In this document: one piece after another, positions 35,179 to 41,387 of the stretch | Numbering within the stretch: the stretch's first letter is position 1 | How the letters are laid out: every line of letters starts with the position of its first letter | Assembly (NCBI GenBank): GCA_002968845.1 | Contig: PVBG01000004.1 | Location: 369,540 to 433,539 of the forward strand | DNA length: 64,000 nt | Direction: 5' to 3' | Source of the DNA: Neorhizobium tomejilense | GTDB lineage: Bacteria; Pseudomonadota; Alphaproteobacteria; Rhizobiales; Rhizobiaceae | Translations under genes and position numbers: made by a program | Notes under the pieces: generated by a model | The model's database searches: none | What the model was told of the DNA's origin: nothing | What the model saw: only the letters and a program-made list of their open reading frames with translations

Positions 35179-35195
35179 TCATACACGTGTGATGA
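35179..35195. promoter_or_regulatory. Operator-like dyad before the GntR gene
   Basis: TCATACACGTGTGATGA: an ACACGTGT core with TCAT/ATGA arms (one arm offset by a base), 43 bp before the preferred start of the GntR gene. GntR/FadR-type regulators usually bind short palindromes of about this size in their own promoter. Confidence 0.4.
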
Positions 35196-35237
35196 ATACG
35201 GCGCGGACGCGTCGCGTCGTTGCAGCGGGGATTGAGC

Positions 35238-35975
35238 GTGACAACCCAGACCAAGGAGCGGAACAAGGGACCGGGATCGCTGGTGTCACGGGTCGGGGAA
35301 AGTCTTCGGACGGCAATCGCCAGCGGCCAATACTCGCCCGGCGACAAACTCCCAAGCGAAGTCGAACTGACGGAAACCCACGGCGTAAGCCGTACGGTGG
35401 TCCGGGAAGCGGTCGCGGCGCTCAGATCGGACGGGCTTGTCGAAGTGCGGCAGGGCGCGGGAATTTATGTGCTCAGCCAGGAGACTTCAGCTCCTTCCGG
35501 CCGGAAAATCGACCGGGCGCGCGTATCGTCCGATCTGGAGGTGCTCGAGGTGCGGGCTCCGCTTGAGATAGAAGCTGCCGGTCTGGCGGCGATGCGCCGA
35601 TCGCCGGCGCAGGAAGAGGCTATCTTCGATTGTCATCGGCATATTCTGCAATGCATCGAGCAGAACGAATCGATCCGTGAGGCGGATCTTGCGCTGCATT
35701 TCGCCATCGCCGACGCCACGAACAATCCGCTGTTCCGGCAGCATCTGGAATTTCACGGCACTGCGGCCATTCCGCAATCGAGGGCGACGCCCGGCGAACG
35801 GTCCGGTGAACAGACCGCCTACCGCCGCATGATCCACACGGAACATGAAGCGATCGTCGTTGCGATCTCGGATCGCAACGAGGAAGCGGCGCGCAATGCC
35901 ATGCGCGACCACCTGAGAGGGAGCCAGATCCGCTACCGGGATGTACTGAGGGATTTCAAGGCGTTTTCAAGCTGA
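35238..35975 (+). CDS. GntR-family regulator, FadR subfamily
   Basis: About 245 residues. The winged helix-turn-helix is at residues ~15-80 (LRTAIASGQYSPGDKLPSEV, then THGVSRTVVREAVAALRSDG and VEVRQGAGIYV). The all-helical FCD ligand domain follows (LEVLEVRAPLEIEAAGLAAM; DLALHFAIADATNNPLF; EHEAIVVAISDRNEEAARNA) with the His residues that hold the metal. GTG at 35238 has GGGGA 6 nt upstream; a TTG at 35220 is the alternative. FCD regulators often sense uronates, so it may control the uronate locus at 40.6-51.5 kb, now separated from it by the MITE segment (inference). Confidence 0.88.
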   Translation: MTTQTKERNKGPGSLVSRVGESLRTAIASGQYSPGDKLPSEVELTETHGVSRTVVREAVAALRSDGLVEVRQGAGIYVLSQETSAPSGRKIDRARVSSDLEVLEVRAPLEIEAAGLAAMRRSPAQEEAIFDCHRHILQCIEQNESIREADLALHFAIADATNNPLFRQHLEFHGTAAIPQSRATPGERSGEQTAYRRMIHTEHEAIVVAISDRNEEAARNAMRDHLRGSQIRYRDVLRDFKAFSS

Positions 35976-36027
35976 TGCCGCAGTAAATCAGCCGCATGGC
36001 CGACCTGGCTCTTGGGGCCTAATCCGC

Positions 36028-36212
36028 TGCGAAACAGCACCGAAGGTTGACCCCGTTTGAAAAGACGGTAAGAGCCTGACTTTACTTGCAAATTCGCGAC
36101 GAGGACGGGGCATCATCTGCGCTGATCGTGACCCCACCCCGTCTGCATTTCCTCAGTAGATCAAGGCTTTACGGGACCGATCATAGAGATCAACCTTCGA
36201 CGCTGATACACA
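36028..36212 (+). mobile_element. MITE copy A (185 bp)
   Basis: Left end TGCGAAACAG followed by CACCGAAGGTTGACCCC; the right end is the inverse (GATCAACCTTCGACGCTGATACACA), so the terminal inverted repeats are ~25 bp. The interior is non-coding and aligns along its full length with copies C and D and with the right part of copy B. Its right end is 30 bp from the stop codon of the Fic gene. No transposase is encoded. Confidence 0.85.
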
Positions 36213-36242
36213 CGTTGGCGGTCCGCCGGTTATTTTCCTTGG

Positions 36243-37298
36243 TCAGCTCAGGCCGTACCAGGTACCGCGGCCTGCTCCATGAAGGGTTAGATGTCCCTGC
36301 TCGTTTAATGCGCGCAGATGATCCTTGACGGTATTTCTGCTTGCGCCTGTGGCCTTGGCCGCGTCCATCACGGTCACTCTTCCACGCTCGCGGGCCAATT
36401 CGAGAATTGCGATGGACAGCTCCGGCAGATCACCAAGAAGGATGCGCTCGCGCTCGATCTTGCGCTCCAGCCGCTGTTTCTGCCGCTGCAGGCTTCGCAG
36501 GAAGAACTCGACCCACGGATTCCAATCCTGCTCATCGGTTCGGATCGTGCCCTGTGTCCGTCGCAGTGCAAGATAATATGCTTCCTTGTTTTGCTCGATG
36601 ACGCTTTCGAGGGAGCTATAGGGCACATAGGAATAACCGGCCCGAAGCAGGAGCAAGGTGGTCAAGGCGCGCGAGAGCCGGCCATTGCCGTCCTGAAATG
36701 GATGGATCTCCAGAAAAACGACGACAAAAACCGCCACGATGAGCAACGGATGAAACGTGCGATCCTTCTCCTGAGCTTGTTGCCAGGCCACCAGGTCGGC
36801 CATCCGGCCCGGCGTATCGAAAGGCGATGCCGTCGCAAAGACGATGCCAAGGCTACGGCCATCTTCGTCGAACGCTTCGACGTTGTTGGAGAGCGTCTTC
36901 CAACTTCCCCGATGCCGCTCGTCCTTGGTCGAGTGAATGAGCAGGTCCCGATGGAGTTGGCGGATATGGTTTTCGTTCAGGGGGATCTCTTCGAAAGCGG
37001 AAAAGATAGTTTCCATCACCCCGGCATAGCCTGCGACTTCCTGTTCGTCACGGCTGGTGAAAGAGCCGATGCGCAGGTTCGAGAGTAGCCTCTCGACCTC
37101 GCGGTCGCTCAGTTTTGCTCCCTCGATACGGGTTGACGATCCGATGCTCTCGATCGTTGCAACCCGGCGCAGACTGGACAGTCGGTCGGGCGCGATCCGT
37201 CCCAACGCTCGCCAGGCGCCTTTGAACTCGTCAATCTCGGCGATCAGCGACAGGATTTCAGGCGTGATGCGCAGTTTGGATAGGTCGAGGGCCGGCAT
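36243..37298 (-). CDS. Fic-domain protein with a C-terminal winged helix-turn-helix
   Basis: 351 residues from the ATG at 37298. The Fic active site is HPFQDGNGRLSR (residues 199-210), matching HxFx(D/E)GNGRxxR, so AMP (or another nucleotide) transfer to a target protein should be possible. Residues 55-60 (STRIEG) form the (S/T)xxxE(G/N) inhibitory helix in the N-terminal position, a class II self-inhibited Fic. The C-terminal ~60 residues (RGRVTVMDAAKATGASRNTV, then DHLRALNEQGHL) form a winged helix-turn-helix, suggesting DNA binding or autoregulation. The start is uncertain: a 31-bp direct repeat supplies in-frame ATGs at 37346 and 37298. It lies between MITE copies A and B. Confidence 0.9.
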   Translation of the reverse strand: MPALDLSKLRITPEILSLIAEIDEFKGAWRALGRIAPDRLSSLRRVATIESIGSSTRIEGAKLSDREVERLLSNLRIGSFTSRDEQEVAGYAGVMETIFSAFEEIPLNENHIRQLHRDLLIHSTKDERHRGSWKTLSNNVEAFDEDGRSLGIVFATASPFDTPGRMADLVAWQQAQEKDRTFHPLLIVAVFVVVFLEIHPFQDGNGRLSRALTTLLLLRAGYSYVPYSSLESVIEQNKEAYYLALRRTQGTIRTDEQDWNPWVEFFLRSLQRQKQRLERKIERERILLGDLPELSIAILELARERGRVTVMDAAKATGASRNTVKDHLRALNEQGHLTLHGAGRGTWYGLS

Positions 37299-37371
37299 CC
37301 ATGAGTCCATCCATTTCCATCCACAAAGGATATGGCACAACGGCATCCATTAATCCATCCACTTCCATCCA
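37293..37371 (-). repeat. 31-bp direct repeat around the Fic gene start
   Basis: Copies at 37293-37323 and 37341-37371 match at 28 of 31 positions, with a 48-bp period (16 codons). On the coding strand each contains three TGGATG hexamers and an in-frame ATG followed by CCG. It may be a duplicated gene start or a pair of operator sites overlapping the translation start. Confidence 0.7.
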
Positions 37372-37486
37372 ATAAGCCGGTTTTGAACCAATTGCTGGAA
37401 AGATCGGTCTTCGCAATCATCGATGCGGTGGTCTATGACAACAGGTCCGGAATGGCGCCGACCATGCTGAAGATAGCGATGGCTGG

Positions 37487-37595
37487 GTGGGGGCATCATC
37501 GGCGCCGATCGTGACCCACCCGATCTGCATTTCATCTCAGTAGATCAAGGCTCTACGGGCCCGATCATAGGGTCAAGCTTCGGCGCTGATTCACA
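37487..37595 (+). mobile_element. MITE copy B (right part only)
   Basis: Only the right ~109 bp of the element is present: similarity begins at GGGTGGGGGCATCATC and runs to the right terminal repeat (GGTCAAGCTTCGGCGCTGATTCACA). The left terminal repeat and first ~75 bp are missing. Same orientation as copies A, C and D. Confidence 0.75.
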
Positions 37596-37647
37596 ATCAG
37601 CAAGAATACCGTCACCAACATCGTGCAGCTACAACGGACTGAAGAAT

Positions 37648-38043
37648 CTAGACTTTGCAGTCAAGCATCCATTGAACCCCGTACCGATCGGTGAGCTTTC
37701 CATAGTAGCTCCCCCAAGGCTGCATCGCGAGGGGCGTCGTTACCTTTCCGCCGACAGCGAGTTTCGTAAATAATCCGTCGGCGCTGTCGCGATTGCCAAT
37801 GATGAGAATGTGGGAGGAACCTCGCATCGGCTCAGCATCGTGATTGTCCGAGGCAAAGAACAGAACGCCCGGCCCCTCGAAGCGAGCATGCATGACCTTG
37901 CCCTTCATCGCTTCGCTGGCGATTGGAATGCCGTGATCTCCCTGGCGCATAAGCGTTGTCACCTGACCAAGGCCACATTCCGTATAGAGTGTAAGCGCAG
38001 CCTCGCACTGCGTGGTGAAGAAAAGATAGTTGGCTAGCTGCAT
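37648..38043 (-). CDS. VOC-superfamily protein, PhnB/glyoxalase-like
   Basis: 131 residues with the paired beta-alpha-beta-beta-beta layout of VOC proteins: MQLANYLFFTTQCEAALTLY at the start; VMHARFEGPGVLFFASDN and PMRGSSHILIIGN in the middle; and the C-terminal PWGSYYGKLTDRYGVQWMLD that is near-universal in the PhnB-like group. It probably binds a metal or a small hydrophobic ligand; its reaction is unknown. It lies between MITE copies B and C with a tautomerase-like gene and a TetR gene. Confidence 0.88.
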   Translation of the reverse strand: MQLANYLFFTTQCEAALTLYTECGLGQVTTLMRQGDHGIPIASEAMKGKVMHARFEGPGVLFFASDNHDAEPMRGSSHILIIGNRDSADGLFTKLAVGGKVTTPLAMQPWGSYYGKLTDRYGVQWMLDCKV

Positions 38044-38108
38044 TTCATAAGCTCCTGTCGAATACCGGGCCGACTAGCCCGGCATTCTTTGAAATTTGTC
38101 AAATGGGG

Positions 38109-38531
38109 TTAGGCGGCGGAGGCGGTGATGGCTTCTACGAGATCGGCATTATCGTAGCTGCGTCCTGCGATCCCCCAGGCTCCCTCGGGCGCGTAGACGA
38201 TGTTGGACCAGATATATTCACGCCTGAGCTGACCTCCTGCGGCGCGCTCGACCACATCTGTTGCCTTCTCGATAAACGCCCTCTTTGCCTCCGGTGTCGC
38301 CAGCGCGATCTCGGGGAGTTTTAGCTCAACGAAAGCCGCCTTAACGGGCTTCCCCGCAGCAAGAACATGTTCTTTGGGAAGCACGTTGATCGAACCGACG
38401 ACATTGGCGGTCATGAACGCGTTTCCGCTGAGGCCGGCGATTTCAAGGACGGCTTCAGTCAGCCCTGCGAAGGCCTCGGCCTGCGCGGCAGGCGATAATA
38501 GACCTTCCGGTATGGTCAGTGTGATAGGCAT
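38109..38531 (-). CDS. Tautomerase/4-oxalocrotonate-tautomerase-like protein
   Basis: 140 residues starting MPITLTIPEGLLSPAAQAEA. After Met removal the N-terminal Pro is the catalytic base of the tautomerase superfamily. The length (about twice a 4-OT subunit) suits a fused or cis-CaaD/MSAD-like form. AGGAGAG before the ATG at 38531 sets the start; a longer frame upstream would bury the Pro. It is divergent from the TetR gene and probably repressed by it. The substrate is unknown. Confidence 0.7.
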   Translation of the reverse strand: MPITLTIPEGLLSPAAQAEAFAGLTEAVLEIAGLSGNAFMTANVVGSINVLPKEHVLAAGKPVKAAFVELKLPEIALATPEAKRAFIEKATDVVERAAGGQLRREYIWSNIVYAPEGAWGIAGRSYDNADLVEAITASAA

Positions 38532-38597
38532 GGTTCTCTCCTTGTTTAACATGTGTCCAGACGTGATATATACCGAGTACTCTCTATCGATACACAC

Positions 38598-38631
38598 TGA
38601 TCACTCTCTATGCAATGATAAAGAGTGATCA
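38598..38631. promoter_or_regulatory. TetR operator candidate
   Basis: TGATCACTCT and AGAGTGATCA form a perfect 10-bp inverted repeat separated by 14 bp, in the gap between the divergent tautomerase-like and TetR genes. Its position, 17 bp before the TetR start, suits autorepression. Confidence 0.6.
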
Positions 38632-38648
38632 CTTTCAAAGGAGCCGAT

Positions 38649-39239
38649 ATGCGCTACAGCGCCGAACATAAGAACCAGACGCGGTCGAAGGTCGTCGCAG
38701 CAGCCGGACAAGTGTTCCGCAAGGAAGGCTACGGTGGCGCAGGCATTGACGCGCTGACAAAAGCAGCGGGCGTAACAAACGGCGCATTTTATGGACACTT
38801 TAGATCGAAGAGCGAAGCATTCCGCACAGCCGTCGTTGCCGGACTGGAAGAATTGCGGCAGGGAATCGCGACGCTTAGGACCGAACAACCGCAGGGCTGG
38901 CTGGAAACGTTCGTAGGCTACTATCTAGGCTATAAGCGAACATGCGATCTCGGCGAAAGCTGTGCACTTCCGACCCTGTCCGCAGATGTAATGCGCACTG
39001 ATAACGAAACCAGACGCGTCTACACAGAAGAACTGGAGCATCTTATCGCGGAAATCGCTGCCGGCCTGCCAGAAGGCCCTTCGTCGCGTTCGGCAGGAAC
39101 CTCGCGAGAAGATCAGGCAATTCTATTGCTCACCCTGCTTACCGGCGGCGTCACGCTTGCTCGGGCTGTATCGGACCCAGTACTATCCGAGAAGATTGCC
39201 AAGCTTGTAACGGTGGAAGCGATACGTTCCGTTTATTGA
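38649..39239 (+). CDS. TetR-family transcriptional regulator
   Basis: 196 residues. The helix-turn-helix is at residues ~10-55 (KVVAAAGQVFRKEGYGGAGI, then ALTKAAGVTNGAFYGHFRSK). A helical ligand-binding domain follows, with CDLGESCALPTLSADVMRTD as in the TetR group that controls small oxidoreductase or tautomerase genes. The ATG at 38649 follows AAAGGAG. It is the likely repressor of the divergent tautomerase/VOC genes through the palindrome at 38598-38631. The 231 bp after it, up to MITE copy C, hold no recognisable gene. Confidence 0.9.
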   Translation: MRYSAEHKNQTRSKVVAAAGQVFRKEGYGGAGIDALTKAAGVTNGAFYGHFRSKSEAFRTAVVAGLEELRQGIATLRTEQPQGWLETFVGYYLGYKRTCDLGESCALPTLSADVMRTDNETRRVYTEELEHLIAEIAAGLPEGPSSRSAGTSREDQAILLLTLLTGGVTLARAVSDPVLSEKIAKLVTVEAIRSVY

Positions 39240-39470
39240 TCTGGCGATCATCCCGGAAATCAGCGCTGACCGAAGCTTAGGGTGTCATTTCGCCCCCAGC
39301 CGGAACCGACCCCTTAATCGCTGCTGCCCGGATGGCCTATCCCAAAGCCGACTTTCCGGACTGAGAACAATTGCACCGTTGGTTGGACCGCAAAGTTCCG
39401 GCGGTCTACCAAAGGGCGAGAACCAATTAGAATGGTGAAACCTTGACCTGACGCTCGAGACTTGGGGGAC

Positions 39471-39657
39471 TGTGAAACAGCACCGAAGGTTGACCCCGTT
39501 TAAAAAGGCGGTGACCGTCTGACTTTACTTGCGAACTCGCAACAAGGGCCGGGCCATCATCGGCGCCGGTCGCGACCCACCTGATCTGCATTTCATCTCA
39601 GTAGATCAAGGCTTTTCGGGCCCGATCATAGGGGTCAACCTTCGGCGCTGATGCACA
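39471..39657 (+). mobile_element. MITE copy C (187 bp)
   Basis: A full-length copy: left end TGTGAAACAG then CACCGAAGGTTGACCCC; right end GGGGTCAACC, TTCGGCGCTG, ATGCACA. Terminal repeats differ at only a few positions. It lies 133 bp upstream of parD, same orientation as the other copies. Confidence 0.87.
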
Positions 39658-39735
39658 CCCGCCGGGGCGCGGTTAACCGAAGCCGATTTGTTGATCACAA
39701 TCTTACAAGGGTTTCCAAGACTGTCAGGATAAGAG

Positions 39736-39750
39736 TAGGATTCTATCCTA
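39736..39750. promoter_or_regulatory. ParD operator candidate
   Basis: TAGGAT-TCT-ATCCTA is a perfect inverted repeat 40 bp before the parD start, in the position where ParD-type ribbon-helix-helix repressors bind their own promoter. Confidence 0.55.
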
Positions 39751-39790
39751 TTTGATGCTATAAGGATGTAGAAATACAGGAGAGCAACCC

Positions 39791-40075
39791 ATGCGTTCAA
39801 CTCAACAGATGAGTATCACGTTGCCGATCGAAATGGCGACGTTGGTTAAAAGCCGCGTATCCAGCGGAGATTACGCTTCCGAAAGCGAAGTTATCCGCGA
39901 GGGATTGCGGGCTTTGCAAGAACGCGAAAACGCTGTCGAACGATGGCTGCGCAACGAAGCTGCAGCTGCGTATGACGCGCATAAAGCCAATCCCGGTAAA
40001 GCCCGGCCGCTGGATGAGGCGTGGGAGAGTATCGAAGCGCAGATGGATGCCATTGACCGGGAAGAGGGCGCGTGA
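39791..40075 (+). CDS. parD: ParD-type antitoxin (ribbon-helix-helix)
   Basis: 94 residues. The N-terminal ribbon-helix-helix (QQMSITLPIEMATLVKSRVS, then YASESEVIREGLRALQERE) binds DNA. The C-terminal ~45 residues are charged and helical and should wrap the toxin. AGGAGAG precedes the ATG. It overlaps parE by 4 bp, giving coupled antitoxin-first expression. Together with parE it makes up the whole cargo between MITE copies C and D. Confidence 0.92.
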   Translation: MRSTQQMSITLPIEMATLVKSRVSSGDYASESEVIREGLRALQERENAVERWLRNEAAAAYDAHKANPGKARPLDEAWESIEAQMDAIDREEGA

Positions 40076-40392
40076 AGCGCTATCGCGTTCGCCTCACCGA
40101 GGAAGCCGAAGCAGATGTCGCCTGGATTTACCGGTCAGTGCGCAGGATGTCATCGTCCGCACTCGTAGCCCGCAACTATATCGCGCGGGTTCGGGCATTC
40201 CTGACGGAATTTGAGACATTTCCCGAACGAGGCACGATCCGCGACGCGCGCAATGGAATGCGGCTTATCGGTTTTGAGCGCCGTGTCAGTGTGGCGTTTG
40301 TTGTCGAGGACAACGAGGTGGTCATTTTGCGCCTCCTGTACGCCGGGCAGCACTTTCAACGCGGCGAGGATCCTCTCCACGATCGCAAATAG
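40072..40392 (+). CDS. parE: ParE/RelE-superfamily toxin
   Basis: 106 residues with GTG start at 40072. The RelE/ParE fold is indicated by YRVRLTEEAEADVAWIYRSV, a helix FLTEFETFPERGTIRDARNG, and the closing strands FERRVSVAFVVEDNEVVILR and LLYAGQHF. ParE toxins poison DNA gyrase; the RelE subgroup cuts mRNA. The pairing with ParD favours the gyrase type. The stop is 9 bp before MITE copy D. Confidence 0.92.
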   Translation: MKRYRVRLTEEAEADVAWIYRSVRRMSSSALVARNYIARVRAFLTEFETFPERGTIRDARNGMRLIGFERRVSVAFVVEDNEVVILRLLYAGQHFQRGEDPLHDRK

Positions 40393-40401
40393 CAACAAGG
40401 A

Positions 40402-40587
40402 TGTGAAACAGTACCGAAGGTTGACCCCGCTTAAAAAGGCGGTAATCGCCTGACTTTACTTGCAAACTCGCAACGAGGGCGGGGCCATCATCGGCGCCGA
40501 TCGCGACCCACCCGATCTGCATTTCATCTCAGTAGATCAAGGCTTTACGGGACCGATCATAGGGGGCAACCTTCGGCGCTGATTCAC
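40402..40587 (+). mobile_element. MITE copy D (186 bp), abutting the next gene's stop codon
   Basis: Left end TGTGAAACAG then TACCGAAGGTTGACCCC; right end GGCAACCTTCGGCGCTGATTCAC. The base after the element is the first base of TTA, the stop codon (reverse strand) of the F5/8-type C protein gene. The interior contains the 12-bp palindrome ATCGGCGCCGAT shared with copy B. Same orientation as the other three copies. Confidence 0.87.
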
Positions 40588-41376
40588 TTAATCCGCCTCG
40601 CGCCCCCAGACCTCGATCTGGGTCAGTGCCGGAAAGGGCGACGGGTCGTCGGCCTTGATCAGGCTGTGCAGTCTGATCCATTCCACGGTCTGCTCCCTTA
40701 CCGGGAAACACTGAGCCGCGCCTGTCTTGACCAGCGAGAAACATGCGGTCTCGGCGTTGGAAAAGGTGGCGCTGGCTTTTTCCCACCAGGCGTCGTGCGG
40801 AAAGTCCGCTCGCAGGTAGAGAACGATCTCGTCGATTTTCACCGGCCGGCCGAAATCGAGCGTCAGCGTCGCATCGGGATCGCGATTGATCCCCCAGCTC
40901 GTGTAGGGCCAGAAGCCATGATCGTCGTTCGCCTTTTCGCCGTCGATGGCGTTGCGGGCGGCAAAGACCGCCTCCCCGCGTGTCTCCACATTCGCCCTGG
41001 CGTGCGGAAATATGGAGGCATTGGCGTGGTCGTCCCATGGATTGAACGCCAGGTTCCGGCGTGCCGCGATTTCCTCCGGCCGCGCCTTGCGGACGCATAG
41101 TCTGTGAATCCTGCCTTCGAAGGCCCGCGGAGAATAAGGAATGCGCTTGGGACCAAAAGGGACCCCGAGCGCATAGCTCTGCCCCTTCATATAGACGATC
41201 GCGGGCGTCATCGCGTCGTCAAGGGCGAGCATGAGATAGCCTGGCTCGGACGCTTCGACGACGACCTGATCGCCTTCGTTGTAGCTGTCGCGAAAAACGA
41301 GATATGCCTCGTCCGTGCCCGTTGCCCTGGCGCGAACCTCGCCCGCCACGTCTACGACTTTCAGTGTCAGTTCCAT
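40588..41376 (-). CDS. F5/8-type C (CBM32-like) domain protein of the uronate locus
   Basis: 262 residues, no signal peptide. The N-terminal ~125 residues are beta-rich and unassigned. Residues ~125-260 resemble a coagulation-factor-5/8 type C carbohydrate-binding domain: AARNAIDGEKAN, YTSWGINRDPDATLTLDFGR, KIDEIVLYLRADFPHDAWWE and the closing LTQIEVWG strand. AGGAGGACGAGC precedes the ATG at 41376. It is 11 bp after the heparinase-like gene, so the two form an operon. Its 3' end coincides with MITE copy D, so the native C-terminus may have been trimmed. It could bind the imported oligosaccharide. Confidence 0.78.
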   Translation of the reverse strand: MELTLKVVDVAGEVRARATGTDEAYLVFRDSYNEGDQVVVEASEPGYLMLALDDAMTPAIVYMKGQSYALGVPFGPKRIPYSPRAFEGRIHRLCVRKARPEEIAARRNLAFNPWDDHANASIFPHARANVETRGEAVFAARNAIDGEKANDDHGFWPYTSWGINRDPDATLTLDFGRPVKIDEIVLYLRADFPHDAWWEKASATFSNAETACFSLVKTGAAQCFPVREQTVEWIRLHSLIKADDPSPFPALTQIEVWGREAD

Positions 41377-41387
41377 GCTCGTCCTCC

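Noticed and set aside
37332..37514. 60-aa plus-strand frame as a transposase remnant
   Set aside because: No transposase motif; it only bridges the Fic upstream repeat and MITE copy B.
39240..39470. Possible fifth MITE end (ATCAGCGCTGACCGAAGC) after the TetR gene
   Set aside because: Similarity to the terminal repeat is limited to about a dozen interrupted bases and the interior does not align.
36028..40587. Repeats considered as a CRISPR array or integron attC sites
   Set aside because: Units are ~186 bp with inverted termini and gene-sized, unequal spacing; no cas genes or integrase are present, so MITEs fit better.
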